Shown: positions 35,062-43,824 of the stretch, in pieces | Layout: the number at the start of each line of letters is the position of its first letter | How positions within the stretch are numbered: position 1 is the first letter of the stretch | Source of the DNA: Paenibacillus sp. RUD330 | GTDB lineage: Bacteria > Bacillota > Bacilli > Paenibacillales > Paenibacillaceae | Length of the DNA stretch: 64,000 bases | Reading direction: 5' to 3' | NCBI RefSeq assembly: GCF_002243345.2 | Contig: NZ_CP022655.2 | Coordinates: 4,644,001 to 4,708,000 of the forward strand | Position numbers and translations under genes: made by a program | Notes under the pieces: generated by a model | Database searches by the model: none | The model's input: the letters and a program-made list of their open reading frames with translations, nothing else | What the model was told of the DNA's origin: nothing

Positions 35062-35094
35062 ATTCTTCATCCTCCATTTTGTTTCGGAAACGCA

Positions 35095-35138
35095 AAAAGA
35101 CCGCAGACTTAACCCGTTTAAAGGTTTTTGTCTGCGGT
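35095..35138 (-). promoter_or_regulatory. Leader hairpin of zinc-ribbon gene A
   Basis: On the minus strand ACCGCAGAC (as GTCTGCGGT in plus sense) pairs over nine bases around an AACC/GGTT inner stem and is followed by a TCTTTTT tract, 35 bases before the start codon. The same design precedes paralogue B, so it may be an attenuator rather than only the end of an upstream transcript. Confidence 0.6.
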
Positions 35139-35270
35139 ACTTCCGCAAATCCGATCAATATTTATTTGATTTTAATATACTTGATAACCATAGTATACGC
35201 AAGATTTTTTTGCTGTCTGACTGTTCAAGAAAAGGAATCCGTCACTTCCCAGCATTAGCACAACCCATCA

Positions 35271-35483
35271 CTAATCCTCCCAAACATCCTTCATCAGCTC
35301 TTTTATTACCCCAACTCTACTTTTCGTTTCATCATCATCAGTCACCCATTTGCCATCAATCAGGATCACTGAATCTCCAGGCTCAACGGCACTGTCCACT
35401 TCCGATCTTGCAAAGTCCTTCGTTACTCCGTTTATCTCAATGACAACGAATTCGCCTTCAAATCGATCAACTATCCCCTTCAT
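35271..35483 (-). CDS. DUF3006 protein
   Basis: A 70-residue protein MKGIVDRFEGEFVVIEINGV followed by a second strand pair and VILIDGKWVTDDDETKSR, the standard DUF3006 pattern, a small beta-barrel-like domain. ATG at 35483 has GGAGG seven bases upstream. It follows the ComEC-like lipoprotein gene (start of one and end of the other overlap region around 35503); this pair recurs in Bacillales genomes and plasmids. Function unknown, probably linked to the partner. Confidence 0.85.
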   Translation of the reverse strand: MKGIVDRFEGEFVVIEINGVTKDFARSEVDSAVEPGDSVILIDGKWVTDDDETKSRVGVIKELMKDVWED

Positions 35484-35502
35484 ATCTATCCCTCCCATTC
35501 TA

Positions 35503-36717
35503 TCATTCACATGCTATGCCATCGCCATCCCTATCTAGCTTTGTGGAATAGCCAGGATCGCCTTTGTGTAACGGAGCCTTCCCAGCCTCTCTGACTGCTG
35601 TACAGTTCTTGTACACCACATTATCTTCCTGCTTTTTCGGAACTTCAGTCGGCTTTGCCGCCGCTGGCTCGGATGGCTTTGCAGTCGATTTCGATGGACT
35701 CCCTCCACCCGATGTCTTTACTGTTATTTCCTTGCCATTCGTTGTGAAAATGATATTTCCTTGTTCGTCATTCCGATATATCTTGATTTTCTTAGCGTTT
35801 AGCCGCTGAAACACCTCAGAGGTTGGATGACCGTATTTGTTGTCTATGCCGACCTGGATGACAGCATATGTTGGTTGAACAGCATTTAAGAAGGCTTGAG
35901 TTGTAGATGATTTTGAACCATGATGCCCGACCATCAAGACATCAGCCCGTAAATTTGCATTGGAGCTAATCATATCTTTTTCGGATCCAGCCTCAGCGTC
36001 ACCTGTGAGCAAAAAGGAGGTAGAGCCGTAACTAAGATGAATAACCGCACTCATTTCATTCGTTTCATCGTACTGATTGACAGGAGCAATCATCTTTACT
36101 GTCACATTCGACTCCCACTCAAGTGTTAAACCTGCTTTTGCTGTGGTAATCTTCAATCCCTTCCTTTGAATTGCTAATAGGACATCTTCAAAGGTCTTTG
36201 TATTAGACTGTACCTTCGGCATATAGATCTTGCCAATATCGAAATTATCAATGACCGCATCCAATCCGCCAATATGGTCGGCATCGGGATGAGTTCCGAT
36301 CAAAATATCAATTTTGTTAACCTTCTGTTTCTTCAAATAGGCTACAATCAATTCCTCTTTATCGTTATTGCCTGCATCAATCAACATTGTCTTACCCGAT
36401 GGTCCAACAATGAGCTGAGATGCGCCTTGACCTACATCAATAAAATGAACAGCCATGTTCCCTTTCAACACTTCGGGACTCGTCGCTTGTTTTTTGGATT
36501 GAGTTGATTCTTCACTCGATTTAATCAAATCAATAGATGATGTTGTTGTTTCTGATACCGATTGCTGAGTAGTTGACTTTGTTTCGGCGACCTGTTTCAC
36601 ATCTGCATTGTCATTGCCATGGATTTGCTGTACGATCGAATTTGTTTGAGTACAACCGACAAGTAAAACAATAGACATGATCATTGCAAATGTTAATTTC
36701 ATTATTCTTGTAATCAA
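35503..36717 (-). CDS. ComEC-like metallo-beta-lactamase lipoprotein with excalibur domain
   Basis: A 404-residue exported protein. A lipoprotein signal (FAMIMSIVLLVGCTQ, lipobox Cys22) is followed by a polar linker. The metallo-beta-lactamase fold at about 85-320 has HFIDVGQGASQL, MLIDAGNN, and THPDADHIGG with metal ligands, then GDAEAGSE and VGHHGSK, as in the nuclease part of ComEC. A C-terminal excalibur domain ends LDRDGDGIACE, a calcium-binding motif. Probably a surface nuclease; a role in degrading extracellular DNA or in competence-like uptake is inferred. TTG start after GGGGGG; ATG at 36702 is an alternative. Confidence 0.9.
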   Translation of the reverse strand: MITRIMKLTFAMIMSIVLLVGCTQTNSIVQQIHGNDNADVKQVAETKSTTQQSVSETTTSSIDLIKSSEESTQSKKQATSPEVLKGNMAVHFIDVGQGASQLIVGPSGKTMLIDAGNNDKEELIVAYLKKQKVNKIDILIGTHPDADHIGGLDAVIDNFDIGKIYMPKVQSNTKTFEDVLLAIQRKGLKITTAKAGLTLEWESNVTVKMIAPVNQYDETNEMSAVIHLSYGSTSFLLTGDAEAGSEKDMISSNANLRADVLMVGHHGSKSSTTQAFLNAVQPTYAVIQVGIDNKYGHPTSEVFQRLNAKKIKIYRNDEQGNIIFTTNGKEITVKTSGGGSPSKSTAKPSEPAAAKPTEVPKKQEDNVVYKNCTAVREAGKAPLHKGDPGYSTKLDRDGDGIACE

Positions 36718-36791
36718 GATTCCCCCCCTAAATAGCTATCATCAGTTTTTTATTGCCTCCTCCTGATCGGAGTTTGCATTTGAAGCATCTT

Positions 36792-37667
36792 CTACATCTG
36801 ATATTTTGATCGTAAACTCTCATTATCAATGTGAATATAATTCTTGAAGTAGCCATTCTCCCGTTCCATATATTTAGGATGTTCAGATAGATAGAGTTCA
36901 AAATGTTTTTCTAATGCATGTGTCTCACCGTATAGCTTTAAGTCTTTAAGCCCATCATGTCTAATCAAATGTTTGATTATTCGACCAACAGATTCGGGAT
37001 AATCCTGTTGTAACATATACTCCTCTATTGACTTCTCGAATTTTCTTTCAATGTAATCTTTATAATTAATTTTTCCTTCATGAATATCCCGAAATTCTAT
37101 ATATGCTTCATCCATTTCAACTTTACTTACGTTGTTTACCTGTCTTAATTCTTTTGTCACATCAAACAAATAATCGATATGCCTTCTTAACAGCGGGAGA
37201 TTGGCATTTAACAAACACTCAATTTCTTCAGAAAACTCGATCTCATTAATATGCTTGATTATAGACTGTGGCAACTTGGTATCATTCCGCCAAATTTTAT
37301 CTAAAATCTCATCCAATTCAATGTTAATCTGATGAATCCCCTTATGTACCTGTCTTGCAATATGATCAGGAATATCCAACTCTTTTTGAAAGTGTGTTCT
37401 CCCTAAACTTATTTTTTGCCCGCTCTTTATATCTCTAAGTATAAATTCGTATCGTAACGACTTTCCACAGAGGCAAGTAACCCCCTTTTTAACTCCCCCG
37501 TGATCGACATAGCCATCAAAGAAAAAACGTTCAGTTCCTTTATAAGAAGCTAATACATTGGCGAAATATGATTGTTTTGATAATCTTGAGAAAACGTGTA
37601 AAGCATTTCTTTGGCTCTTCGATAATGATCGGATAATTGCTTTCCGCTCTTCTTCTGTAAAGTACAT
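36792..37667 (-). CDS. Hypothetical protein, 291 aa
   Basis: An unrecognised protein with a GGAG ribosome site. Residues about 45-90 hold CLCGKSLRYEFILRDIKSGQ and then ISLGRTHF, which looks like a small zinc or beta-rich domain, and the remaining 200 residues are helical and charged. No enzyme motif is apparent. It is followed on the strand by the lipoprotein gene after 75 bases and preceded by the 197-aa gene after 25, suggesting a shared transcript. Confidence 0.7.
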   Translation of the reverse strand: MYFTEEERKAIIRSLSKSQRNALHVFSRLSKQSYFANVLASYKGTERFFFDGYVDHGGVKKGVTCLCGKSLRYEFILRDIKSGQKISLGRTHFQKELDIPDHIARQVHKGIHQINIELDEILDKIWRNDTKLPQSIIKHINEIEFSEEIECLLNANLPLLRRHIDYLFDVTKELRQVNNVSKVEMDEAYIEFRDIHEGKINYKDYIERKFEKSIEEYMLQQDYPESVGRIIKHLIRHDGLKDLKLYGETHALEKHFELYLSEHPKYMERENGYFKNYIHIDNESLRSKYQM

Positions 37668-37692
37668 CTTTATATCTCCTCTCGATGTAAAA

Positions 37693-38286
37693 TCAATATC
37701 CGAATATCTCCTCTAATATCCCTATGTGCTTCCAACTATCGATGAGCATCAAAGACTGAATCAAATCAGCACTCTTCTTAAAAGATTCTTTTAGATTTTC
37801 GTCAATACTTTCAGGATGAATAAGTTGAAAATACACCTTCAACCTAACCATTTCATACACCGTATCCGTAGGATCCTCATCCACTTGCGGAGAATAAATC
37901 ATTAATTCACCTTTATACGAAACAACCCCTAAGCCAACTTCTGTTGCGAGATCAATATCAACTCTGTCTTTTATCCTGTAAAATGCAAGATTGCTATTGC
38001 TCTGAAATTGAGTAGTGAATACAGCTTCAATATCGTCTAACTTCCCTTTCTCTTTCAGTAGACTCCTTGCTTGTTCTAAAGCACCACTATTCCCTTGAAA
38101 TAAGTCATTGCTACTGGTTCCAAGGAAACCACCCAATGAATAAGTATCAAACTCATTGTCCATTACAATCATCGAAACTATCTCAAAATCAACATCCTTA
38201 ACCAATTCAGACGCATCAATTATTAAATCAATATATTTTTCAAGTGCTCCAACATCCCTCTTCTGAAAGTAAACCAATTCCCCCAT
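37693..38286 (-). CDS. Hypothetical protein, 197 aa
   Basis: An acidic, soluble protein (MGELVYFQKRDVGALEKYID start) preceded by GGGGGAAGAG. It has strands such as FEIVSMIVMDNEF and ELMIYSPQVDED and a helical C-terminus. No signal, membrane helix or recognised motif. It reads toward the 291-aa gene 26 bases away, so they probably work together. Confidence 0.7.
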   Translation of the reverse strand: MGELVYFQKRDVGALEKYIDLIIDASELVKDVDFEIVSMIVMDNEFDTYSLGGFLGTSSNDLFQGNSGALEQARSLLKEKGKLDDIEAVFTTQFQSNSNLAFYRIKDRVDIDLATEVGLGVVSYKGELMIYSPQVDEDPTDTVYEMVRLKVYFQLIHPESIDENLKESFKKSADLIQSLMLIDSWKHIGILEEIFGY

Positions 38287-38436
38287 ATCTCTTCCCCCAA
38301 TTATGTATATTTCCTGTTAGTTATGATCGAATTATATTACCGTTTTTTTCATTTGTATAGGCATATAATAGAGACTATTTTTCACACGCATTTATAAAAA
38401 AATATTGAAAAATTATTGAACTGAAAAACTGCTGTT

Positions 38437-38703
38437 CTATACAATCTGCCGTAGAAATCCATTTTGAATCACATCAAAACAATCGAAACAGGCAACGTAA
38501 TTATTCTCACCCATCCTAACAAACTTAGCTCTGACTTGATAATTCACATTTTCTTTGATCTCTGTCGGTAAAAAGCTCCCGCCACAAGTACCGTACGATC
38601 CATGTAATTGCAAGTAGCAACTAGCACAAAGCGTTCCGATCTCATGTACAGGGTGGTTAAATACCATCTCGGTTTTTTCGGAACAGAACGTACAATATTT
38701 CAT
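38437..38703 (-). CDS. Zinc-ribbon protein, 88 aa (paralogue B)
   Basis: Paralogue of 34795-35061. Cys pairs CTFC, CASC and CFDC are kept, while the third pair is altered (GTCGG in place of CSVC), so the second zinc site may be weaker. The start MKYCTFCSEKTEM follows GGAGG by nine bases. A nearly identical terminator-like hairpin lies 32 bases upstream. Both genes have the same length, orientation and leader, so they are a recent duplication or a family dispersed in the element. Function unknown. Confidence 0.7.
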   Translation of the reverse strand: MKYCTFCSEKTEMVFNHPVHEIGTLCASCYLQLHGSYGTCGGSFLPTEIKENVNYQVRAKFVRMGENNYVACFDCFDVIQNGFLRQIV

Positions 38704-38734
38704 CTTCTCAATCCTCCAATTTGTTTTAGAATGC

Positions 38735-38774
38735 AAAAAAACCGCAGACTAACCCATTAGGGTTGGTCTGCGGT
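38735..38774 (-). promoter_or_regulatory. Leader hairpin of zinc-ribbon gene B
   Basis: On the minus strand ACCGCAGAC-AACCC pairs with GGGTT-GTCTGCGGT and runs into seven T, 32 bases before the start codon. It is a complete terminator by shape, placed between the promoter side and the gene, as for paralogue A. Confidence 0.65.
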
Positions 38775-38790
38775 GCTTCCGATTCAATAT

Positions 38791-39108
38791 TCAATTCACA
38801 TTCACTATAACAATTGATTCAAAAGTATTCAGCGGCGGTATGAGTTTTATTTGCGTTATGTGTTTATTTTGGTGGATATAGTAAAATGGTATGTGCTTGT
38901 CACTATATACAAAACGAGTATTTGTAATTTTGATTAAATGTTGTCTGTGTGCTGTCATAAGTATATACTCCACATTGCTTACAGTATTGGTCATACTTAT
39001 ACTCAAGCGGAATTCCCAATTTATTAGCGTCACTTTACGTAAGCCAAGTTTTCTGATGATTTGACTGATGAAACCCCTTTGTAACATATAAACGATGTAT
39101 TGATTCAT
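38791..39108 (-). CDS. Possible hypothetical protein, 105 aa
   Basis: An ORF with protein-like composition, rich in Ile, Thr and Tyr (FRLSISMTNTVSNVEYILMT, then IPFYYIHQNKHITQIKLIPP), lying directly upstream of zinc-ribbon gene B and its hairpin. No ribosome site is visible at the first ATG. It may be a degraded or misread gene. No family recognised. Confidence 0.35.
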   Translation of the reverse strand: MNQYIVYMLQRGFISQIIRKLGLRKVTLINWEFRLSISMTNTVSNVEYILMTAHRQHLIKITNTRFVYSDKHIPFYYIHQNKHITQIKLIPPLNTFESIVIVNVN

Positions 39109-39136
39109 AGCATGATGGTTGTTCTACAGACTTATC

Positions 39137-39247
39137 TTAATCCCAAATGACATATACTCCCGTACCATTAATTTTAGCACATTCATCAATTTGGTTTATC
39201 GTAAGAGTTACAGAAGGACTTATTGTTTCCAATAATTCTTTACACAT
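39137..39247 (-). CDS. Possible small protein, 36 aa
   Basis: ATG at 39247 has GAGGAG seven bases upstream. The product reads MCKELLETISPSVTLTINQI and ends GTGVYVIWD. It lies between the membrane-protein gene and the 105-aa ORF on the same strand. The ribosome site is the only support. Confidence 0.4.
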   Translation of the reverse strand: MCKELLETISPSVTLTINQIDECAKINGTGVYVIWD

Positions 39248-39346
39248 ATTCAGTCTCCTCAATTTGTAAGTTCCACTCCTTAGTGAACCGAATGACCTAG
39301 GGATTCGTAAAGCAGTAAAGTAAAGTCGCATTATATGCGGCTATTT

Positions 39347-39940
39347 CTAGTGATTGCTTGAGCCGTTATTGCTTGGTTCTTTGTAAGTAACATATAAGAA
39401 AAGTGTCTTCATATTCCGAATCGAAAGCAAAATCGAGTGTATTGTTATGGTAAGCCATGAACCTGCCAGCCCCCATGCCCACCATGAAATTTGCCACTCT
39501 TTTAGATTCTGAGGGATGAAAGAACCAACGTAAAATAGAATAATGCTCAAAAAAACAACTATAAGTTGAATTATTACCGCCCAAGTAAAGAAGCAAATTA
39601 ACATATCATAAAGATTCATTGCTCCATCACTGGATCTTCTATTTCTCAATACACCCGTTGGACCACTTGTAATCGTAGAGAGGATTGTAATACTTGCTAT
39701 ATTGAATCCTGCAAGAATAGAAATAGCGGCAATTACTTGCCCACTAATTTGTTGAAACTTTTCTATTAAAATTGATAACTTATCAACTGAATATGATGTA
39801 AAGAATAATAAAACGATAGAAATCAAGATAGGAAAGAAAAAATCGACCAGGATTTCGGAGACAGAAGCATATTTCCAATATCTTTTGAATGTAATCCAAG
39901 GGAAATTGTTTGCTTTATAAAAAGCTTTTAGCTTTCGCAT
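39347..39940 (-). CDS. Four-helix membrane protein of a two-gene cassette
   Basis: A 197-residue protein with four likely membrane segments at about 31-50 (LVDFFFPILISIVLLFF), 68-90 (ISGQVIAAISILAGFNIASI), 110-140 (MLICFFTWAVIIQLIVVFLS) and 155-175. A good AAGGAG site precedes the ATG. It follows the 296-residue soluble gene by six bases. A small polytopic membrane protein paired with a soluble partner of about 300 residues is the layout of Kiwa (KwaA/KwaB) and similar phage-defence pairs, though gene order is reversed here and I cannot confirm homology. No other function is suggested. Confidence 0.72.
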   Translation of the reverse strand: MRKLKAFYKANNFPWITFKRYWKYASVSEILVDFFFPILISIVLLFFTSYSVDKLSILIEKFQQISGQVIAAISILAGFNIASITILSTITSGPTGVLRNRRSSDGAMNLYDMLICFFTWAVIIQLIVVFLSIILFYVGSFIPQNLKEWQISWWAWGLAGSWLTITIHSILLSIRNMKTLFLYVTYKEPSNNGSSNH

Positions 39941-39946
39941 TTCAAA

Positions 39947-40837
39947 CTATCCTCTCCTTAGTAATTCCCTTCTTTGTGCAATCTCAAATAGAACTGTCTC
40001 TACAGACCTTAATGTGGGTTGCCCAGTACCATCTACTTCGACACTTCGCTTGTATTTTTCTTGTGATTCATCCATCCTGATAACCTTTTCGGCTCCTGCT
40101 AACTTTCCTTTTACAACGATTTTGGTTACGCCAGGTTTATCTTTATACCTCCTTACAAATGGAACTGCACCAGCAAGACCGCTTCTTCTATATTTCGCCG
40201 AGAAATCCAGCTTTACACTTGTAGCGTCAGTAAGTTCCGCCTCATCTTGTAGTGCCCTCACAGCCGCATTTTCATCAGCGGCAGGCTGCGCTGTCGTCAC
40301 TTCAATTGAAATTTTATTTACTGAGTTTAAAGCTTGAATATTTTCAAAAAATGAGTTATCTAACAAGGTGCATATTTGTATATACGTTAATTGGTTCTGT
40401 CTAATGACTGGATCTCCGAATCGCTCAATATACTCCTCAATACGAGGACGATTCAATTTCGAATGTGACTGAAGTAGAAGCAACCCATCACTTTTTCTAA
40501 TCAAAAAATATGTATAGATTGTTTCTCCTTCCCTTAAATGTTTTGGGTTTGGTCGTCTAGTAAGGTTATCCGCATGAATTAATTCTCCAGTTGTTCCATA
40601 TTCCGCATATGCAAACCGCCCAAACAAATAATTTGTCTCAATCGAAAAATGGTCAAGGTAAATTAACCATGAATCATGAAACCTCTCAGTCTTTATTGCG
40701 CTGGGTAATTGGGAAATATGATCCATTAGAGTGCTCATTATTGTAAAATCCCATTTAATCGAATCAACTTGTCTTTGTCCATCCAAGAAATGTAAATCAA
40801 TCTGATATGCATAGAAGCTTTTTCTTTTTGCAGGCAC
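39947..40837 (-). CDS. Soluble partner of the two-gene membrane cassette
   Basis: A 296-residue unrecognised protein. GTG at 40837 is chosen because AAAGGAG lies nine bases upstream; the ATG at 40846 touches that site. The N-terminal half is strand-rich (FYAYQIDLHFLDG, YTYFLIRKSDGLLLLQS). The C-terminal half has an Ala/Asp-rich helical part and a basic tail (KYKDKPGVTKIVVKGKLAGAEK is the landmark region, quoted in part). Coupled to the membrane gene by a six-base gap, which suggests a sensor-effector pair. KwaB-like or DUF4868-like identity is only a guess from size and partner. Confidence 0.65.
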   Translation of the reverse strand: MPAKRKSFYAYQIDLHFLDGQRQVDSIKWDFTIMSTLMDHISQLPSAIKTERFHDSWLIYLDHFSIETNYLFGRFAYAEYGTTGELIHADNLTRRPNPKHLREGETIYTYFLIRKSDGLLLLQSHSKLNRPRIEEYIERFGDPVIRQNQLTYIQICTLLDNSFFENIQALNSVNKISIEVTTAQPAADENAAVRALQDEAELTDATSVKLDFSAKYRRSGLAGAVPFVRRYKDKPGVTKIVVKGKLAGAEKVIRMDESQEKYKRSVEVDGTGQPTLRSVETVLFEIAQRRELLRRG

Positions 40838-41014
40838 AATCACCATCTCCTTTCATTTTGCTTATTCGACAAATTATTGGAAATACCTCCCTTTTTAACC
40901 TGCTAGCTAGTTACAAGATCAGATCGCATTTAATAGAACAAGTAATCTGGTAAAGAAAATTTCCGAAAAGACACCTTATCAACATGAAATTGATTTATGT
41001 ACAAGGGAAAACAT

Positions 41015-41230
41015 TTAGTTTGCTTCTCCCATATCAATCTTCATAAACTGATTCAATTCTGGAACGATAAAGTATCCACAGCTTCGAAGCTCTTCTTTCA
41101 TATCTTCAACAGCAATGTATATGTCTGCCGCTAATACCTCCAGCGATTCAAAATTTCCCGATCGCAAATACCTGTATAAAAAGTCAACACATTTGGAGAT
41201 TCGATACTGATAAAACTGATGCCCGTACAA
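41015..41230 (-). CDS. Hypothetical protein, 71 aa, TTG start
   Basis: TTG at 41230 follows GAGGAG by nine bases; a GTG at 41239 directly abuts that site and is less likely. The product is helical (ISKCVDFLYRYLRSGNFESL, VLAADIYIAVEDMKEELRSC). Function unknown. Confidence 0.5.
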   Translation of the reverse strand: MYGHQFYQYRISKCVDFLYRYLRSGNFESLEVLAADIYIAVEDMKEELRSCGYFIVPELNQFMKIDMGEAN

Positions 41231-41679
41231 GTTAAGCACCTCCTCTTTTGATTTCTTCTATGTACTTGATTGTACGACATAACTACCAATTTGGTTCTCT
41301 AGCATGCTTGAGCTTTAGCCTTTTCAGGGGAAGGGTAGGGGATAGAAAAAGGAGGGGTTAGGAGAAGCGCTACCCCTAAACCCTCTTGCTCTATTCCTTG
41401 CTGACCCTTGTGATTACAGGCATTTTACCCAACTTGTCCTATTTTAACTCCGCTATTCCCAACATTTCCTGCTTTTCGTTGGGAGATAGGTTGGAGGTTG
41501 AGATAAATGAAATTAGCTATTTGCTCTAGGACGAGTTTTTCGGCGAATAAAAATGCGTGAGTTATGTAACAGCTACACATTGAGCAATCAATATGGAGTA
41601 GGAAGATCAAAACATCTTTGATTACCGACTCTATATCTTTACGTTTTCTTTGCCTCACTCCGTCGGCTCAGTAACAACT
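41231..41679. other. Gap without a supported gene
   Basis: Contains GGGGTTAG and CTACCCCTAA-type inverted sequence near 41350-41390 and one ORF (41425-41658) that lacks a ribosome site. I see no promoter or RNA that I would defend. Confidence 0.4.
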
Positions 41680-42699
41680 TTACGATTTGCTACTGAATTC
41701 ATTCATGGTTGAGATAATTGGTTTAAAATATTCCTGTGTTAGTTCTTGATAGTATCTCAGCATGAAGCTTCCTGCGGTTTCATTTATATCATCTCTTCTT
41801 CCCCATTCCTTTGATGTTCTTAGTGGGAATGGAAGCAAGAAGATATTGAATGTTCGAGCCTCCAGTTGTATTTCTGCTTTTAAACTTGAATGAGTTGGGT
41901 GAACTGTCGATTGAAAAGTTCTAAATTCAGCTTCAGGAAAAATTTTTTCTAACACACGTCTTTTAGTGGGTATTTCACCCAAACACATCATGATTGGAGA
42001 ATTTGTACTATTAAAGAGATTGCGCAAAATAGCAAGGCGTTTCTCTACATCCTCGGTATAGTTCGTATTGTTGTCACAGAACTCCTGTTCATATTTTAAT
42101 GAAAATGCCCTTTCATATAACTTTGAATCCAAACCAAATTGTGTAGATGTCGGTTGAAATTCAATTGGCCACTTTTTCATATCTCTTCTAGGCAATGGCT
42201 TCCAATCAGTAAGAGCAGTATGTAGAAGATCATCAGTAGAGGATTGAAATAGTGTTTGTATACGATCCTTGATTTTTCTGGCTATGTCCTTATCATCATT
42301 CATTAATCGAAACCAGTAATCTTTACTTTCTTTTGGTTGTTCTAATTCCAGGCACATCCTTGCAATTATCTCGTTAAATGCTCCCTTAGCTGGCTTTCCA
42401 GTTAACAAAGTTCTATCCCTTTTATATATGTAATCTCTGATTTTTTGACCACCTGACTGAGCATTTGGTTCCCAATAACCTTGTTCTCTATTTGGAGGAC
42501 TGAGTGCGGAGGTAAGATTACCGTTGGAATCAAAGGAACCAAATTTTTCGACTCTAGCAACAATATTTGATTCCTCATCATGTCCACCCAGTCCCTCTTC
42601 AATTCCAAAAACGTAAATCTTCGATTTCTGAAAATCTCCGCATCCAACATACGATAAAAGTGTTTGATACTGCTCTTTGCTTATGTGCCATTTCGTCAT
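41680..42699 (-). CDS. Hypothetical protein, perhaps uracil-DNA-glycosylase-like fold
   Basis: A 339-residue protein. ATG at 42699 is chosen because CAAGGAG lies eight bases upstream; the longer frame to 42744 has none. KSKIYVFGIEEGLGG near residue 25 and SPIMMCLGEIPTKRRVLEKI with later STVHPTHSS resemble the first strand and the His-Pro region of uracil-DNA-glycosylase-like proteins, some of which act in phage defence. The match is weak. Another neighbour is the coiled-coil protein at 42887, about 190 bases upstream, on the same strand. Treat as an unknown cargo gene. Confidence 0.65.
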   Translation of the reverse strand: MTKWHISKEQYQTLLSYVGCGDFQKSKIYVFGIEEGLGGHDEESNIVARVEKFGSFDSNGNLTSALSPPNREQGYWEPNAQSGGQKIRDYIYKRDRTLLTGKPAKGAFNEIIARMCLELEQPKESKDYWFRLMNDDKDIARKIKDRIQTLFQSSTDDLLHTALTDWKPLPRRDMKKWPIEFQPTSTQFGLDSKLYERAFSLKYEQEFCDNNTNYTEDVEKRLAILRNLFNSTNSPIMMCLGEIPTKRRVLEKIFPEAEFRTFQSTVHPTHSSLKAEIQLEARTFNIFLLPFPLRTSKEWGRRDDINETAGSFMLRYYQELTQEYFKPIISTMNEFSSKS

Positions 42700-42886
42700 T
42701 CTTTTAGCTCCTTGTAGTTTTTGAATTGTCGAATATAACTCCATTAAAGTATTTACTCAACAATTGATCTATTTCGTACTTATGCGAATTACTTCAGGAT
42801 CATAAGTTGCTTACCATTTTTTGAACCATTTTCACAATAACGTCTGCGGAAGATATATTTCAACTATCAATCCATCTAAAAACAAA

Positions 42887-43492
42887 CTAGTCACATTCTT
42901 TCGAAATTAGTAACTGCTCTACGACACCCCAGTTGTTGTAAAATCTACTGCAATCATAAACTCCTTCTCGATCATCAATCCATTTTCCATGAATATGATT
43001 GACATAAAAATGATAATTACCGTTCGAATCGGTTGTTTTATGTCTTATCCACTCTTGAATTTCGGTTTTATTCAAAACAAGAACATGTAGCTCTTTGTCA
43101 AAGTCCTTTACCACGAAAAAGTAAATATCATACTTATTCAAAAGACTTTCATTAAAGGTAAACCACCCTGATGCATATCCTTCTTTTTCTCGAAATGACT
43201 TTGATGTTCGAATCAATATTCTATCTATGGTATTTTCTCCGTTTGAAATCGTTAGTTTCCCTAGTGAACGACTTCCATTTGTAAACTGCAATTGTGGATT
43301 CAGTTTGAACAACTGACTCTTAATATAATCACGCACATCATTAATGGACAATTTATCAACTTCTGAAGCCAAATCTGGTTGAGTATGTTGTAACTGATTC
43401 TTCAAAAGTGCTACCTCCTCTTTTAATATATCAATCTCATTTTTCATAGAACCAATCAGTGATAAAACTTTCAATTCAAAATCAGAATGCAT
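42887..43492 (-). CDS. Hypothetical protein with N-terminal coiled coil
   Basis: A 201-residue protein. Residues about 10-40 (SLIGSMKNEIDILKEEVALL) form a coiled coil; residues about 70-190 form an alpha/beta domain with strands KLTISNG, DRILIRTSKSF, YDIYFFVVKDF and ELHVLVLNKTEI, in which the Lys and Glu/Asp could suggest a nuclease-like fold. GAGGTG precedes the ATG at eight bases. It is the gene closest to the right cassette. Function unknown; with its downstream neighbour it could form one cargo unit. Confidence 0.65.
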   Translation of the reverse strand: MHSDFELKVLSLIGSMKNEIDILKEEVALLKNQLQHTQPDLASEVDKLSINDVRDYIKSQLFKLNPQLQFTNGSRSLGKLTISNGENTIDRILIRTSKSFREKEGYASGWFTFNESLLNKYDIYFFVVKDFDKELHVLVLNKTEIQEWIRHKTTDSNGNYHFYVNHIHGKWIDDREGVYDCSRFYNNWGVVEQLLISKECD

Positions 43493-43814
43493 GAACTATT
43501 CACCTCACTATATTTGGGCTTGGATAATAACTCCTTGTAGGAAAATGTTATCACAAAAGTACACAATAAATCAAATACGATATTTACAAATATCATTTTA
43601 TATTAGTTCTATAATTGATCTATATTCGATCCATTAAAAAGATACGTTTTCACCTTATTTTATCCTCAGAAACCGAATGGGGTCTCTGACAATTGAGACG
43701 ATCCCTTTTCACGCTTAATTCAAGTTCTTCTTAATGCAATTGTAAAAACACATGTCCTCCCTGTCCCCTTTTCCCAATACAAACAACTCAATCAAAATAG
43801 CAAAACCTATTATT
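43493..43814. other. Gap between the last cargo gene and the right cassette
   Basis: About 320 AT-rich bases with no ORF having a ribosome site. GATATTTACAAATATC near 43577 is a palindrome and GGTCTCTGACAATTGAGACGATCC near 43681 contains an inverted GTCTC/GAGAC; neither can be assigned. Confidence 0.4.
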
Positions 43815-43824
43815 ATCCCTACTA
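43815..43824. repeat. Inner junction inverted repeat, right arm (ATCCCTACTA)
   Basis: Exact reverse complement of 2703-2712, directly before the right cassette. Its last five bases TACTA differ at one position from TAGTA after the left cassette, so the flanks could also be a decayed target duplication from when the cassette first entered the circle. Confidence 0.75.

Noticed and set aside
41425-41658. 77-codon ORF upstream of the 71-aa gene
   Set aside because: No ribosome site, odd composition and no neighbour relationship.
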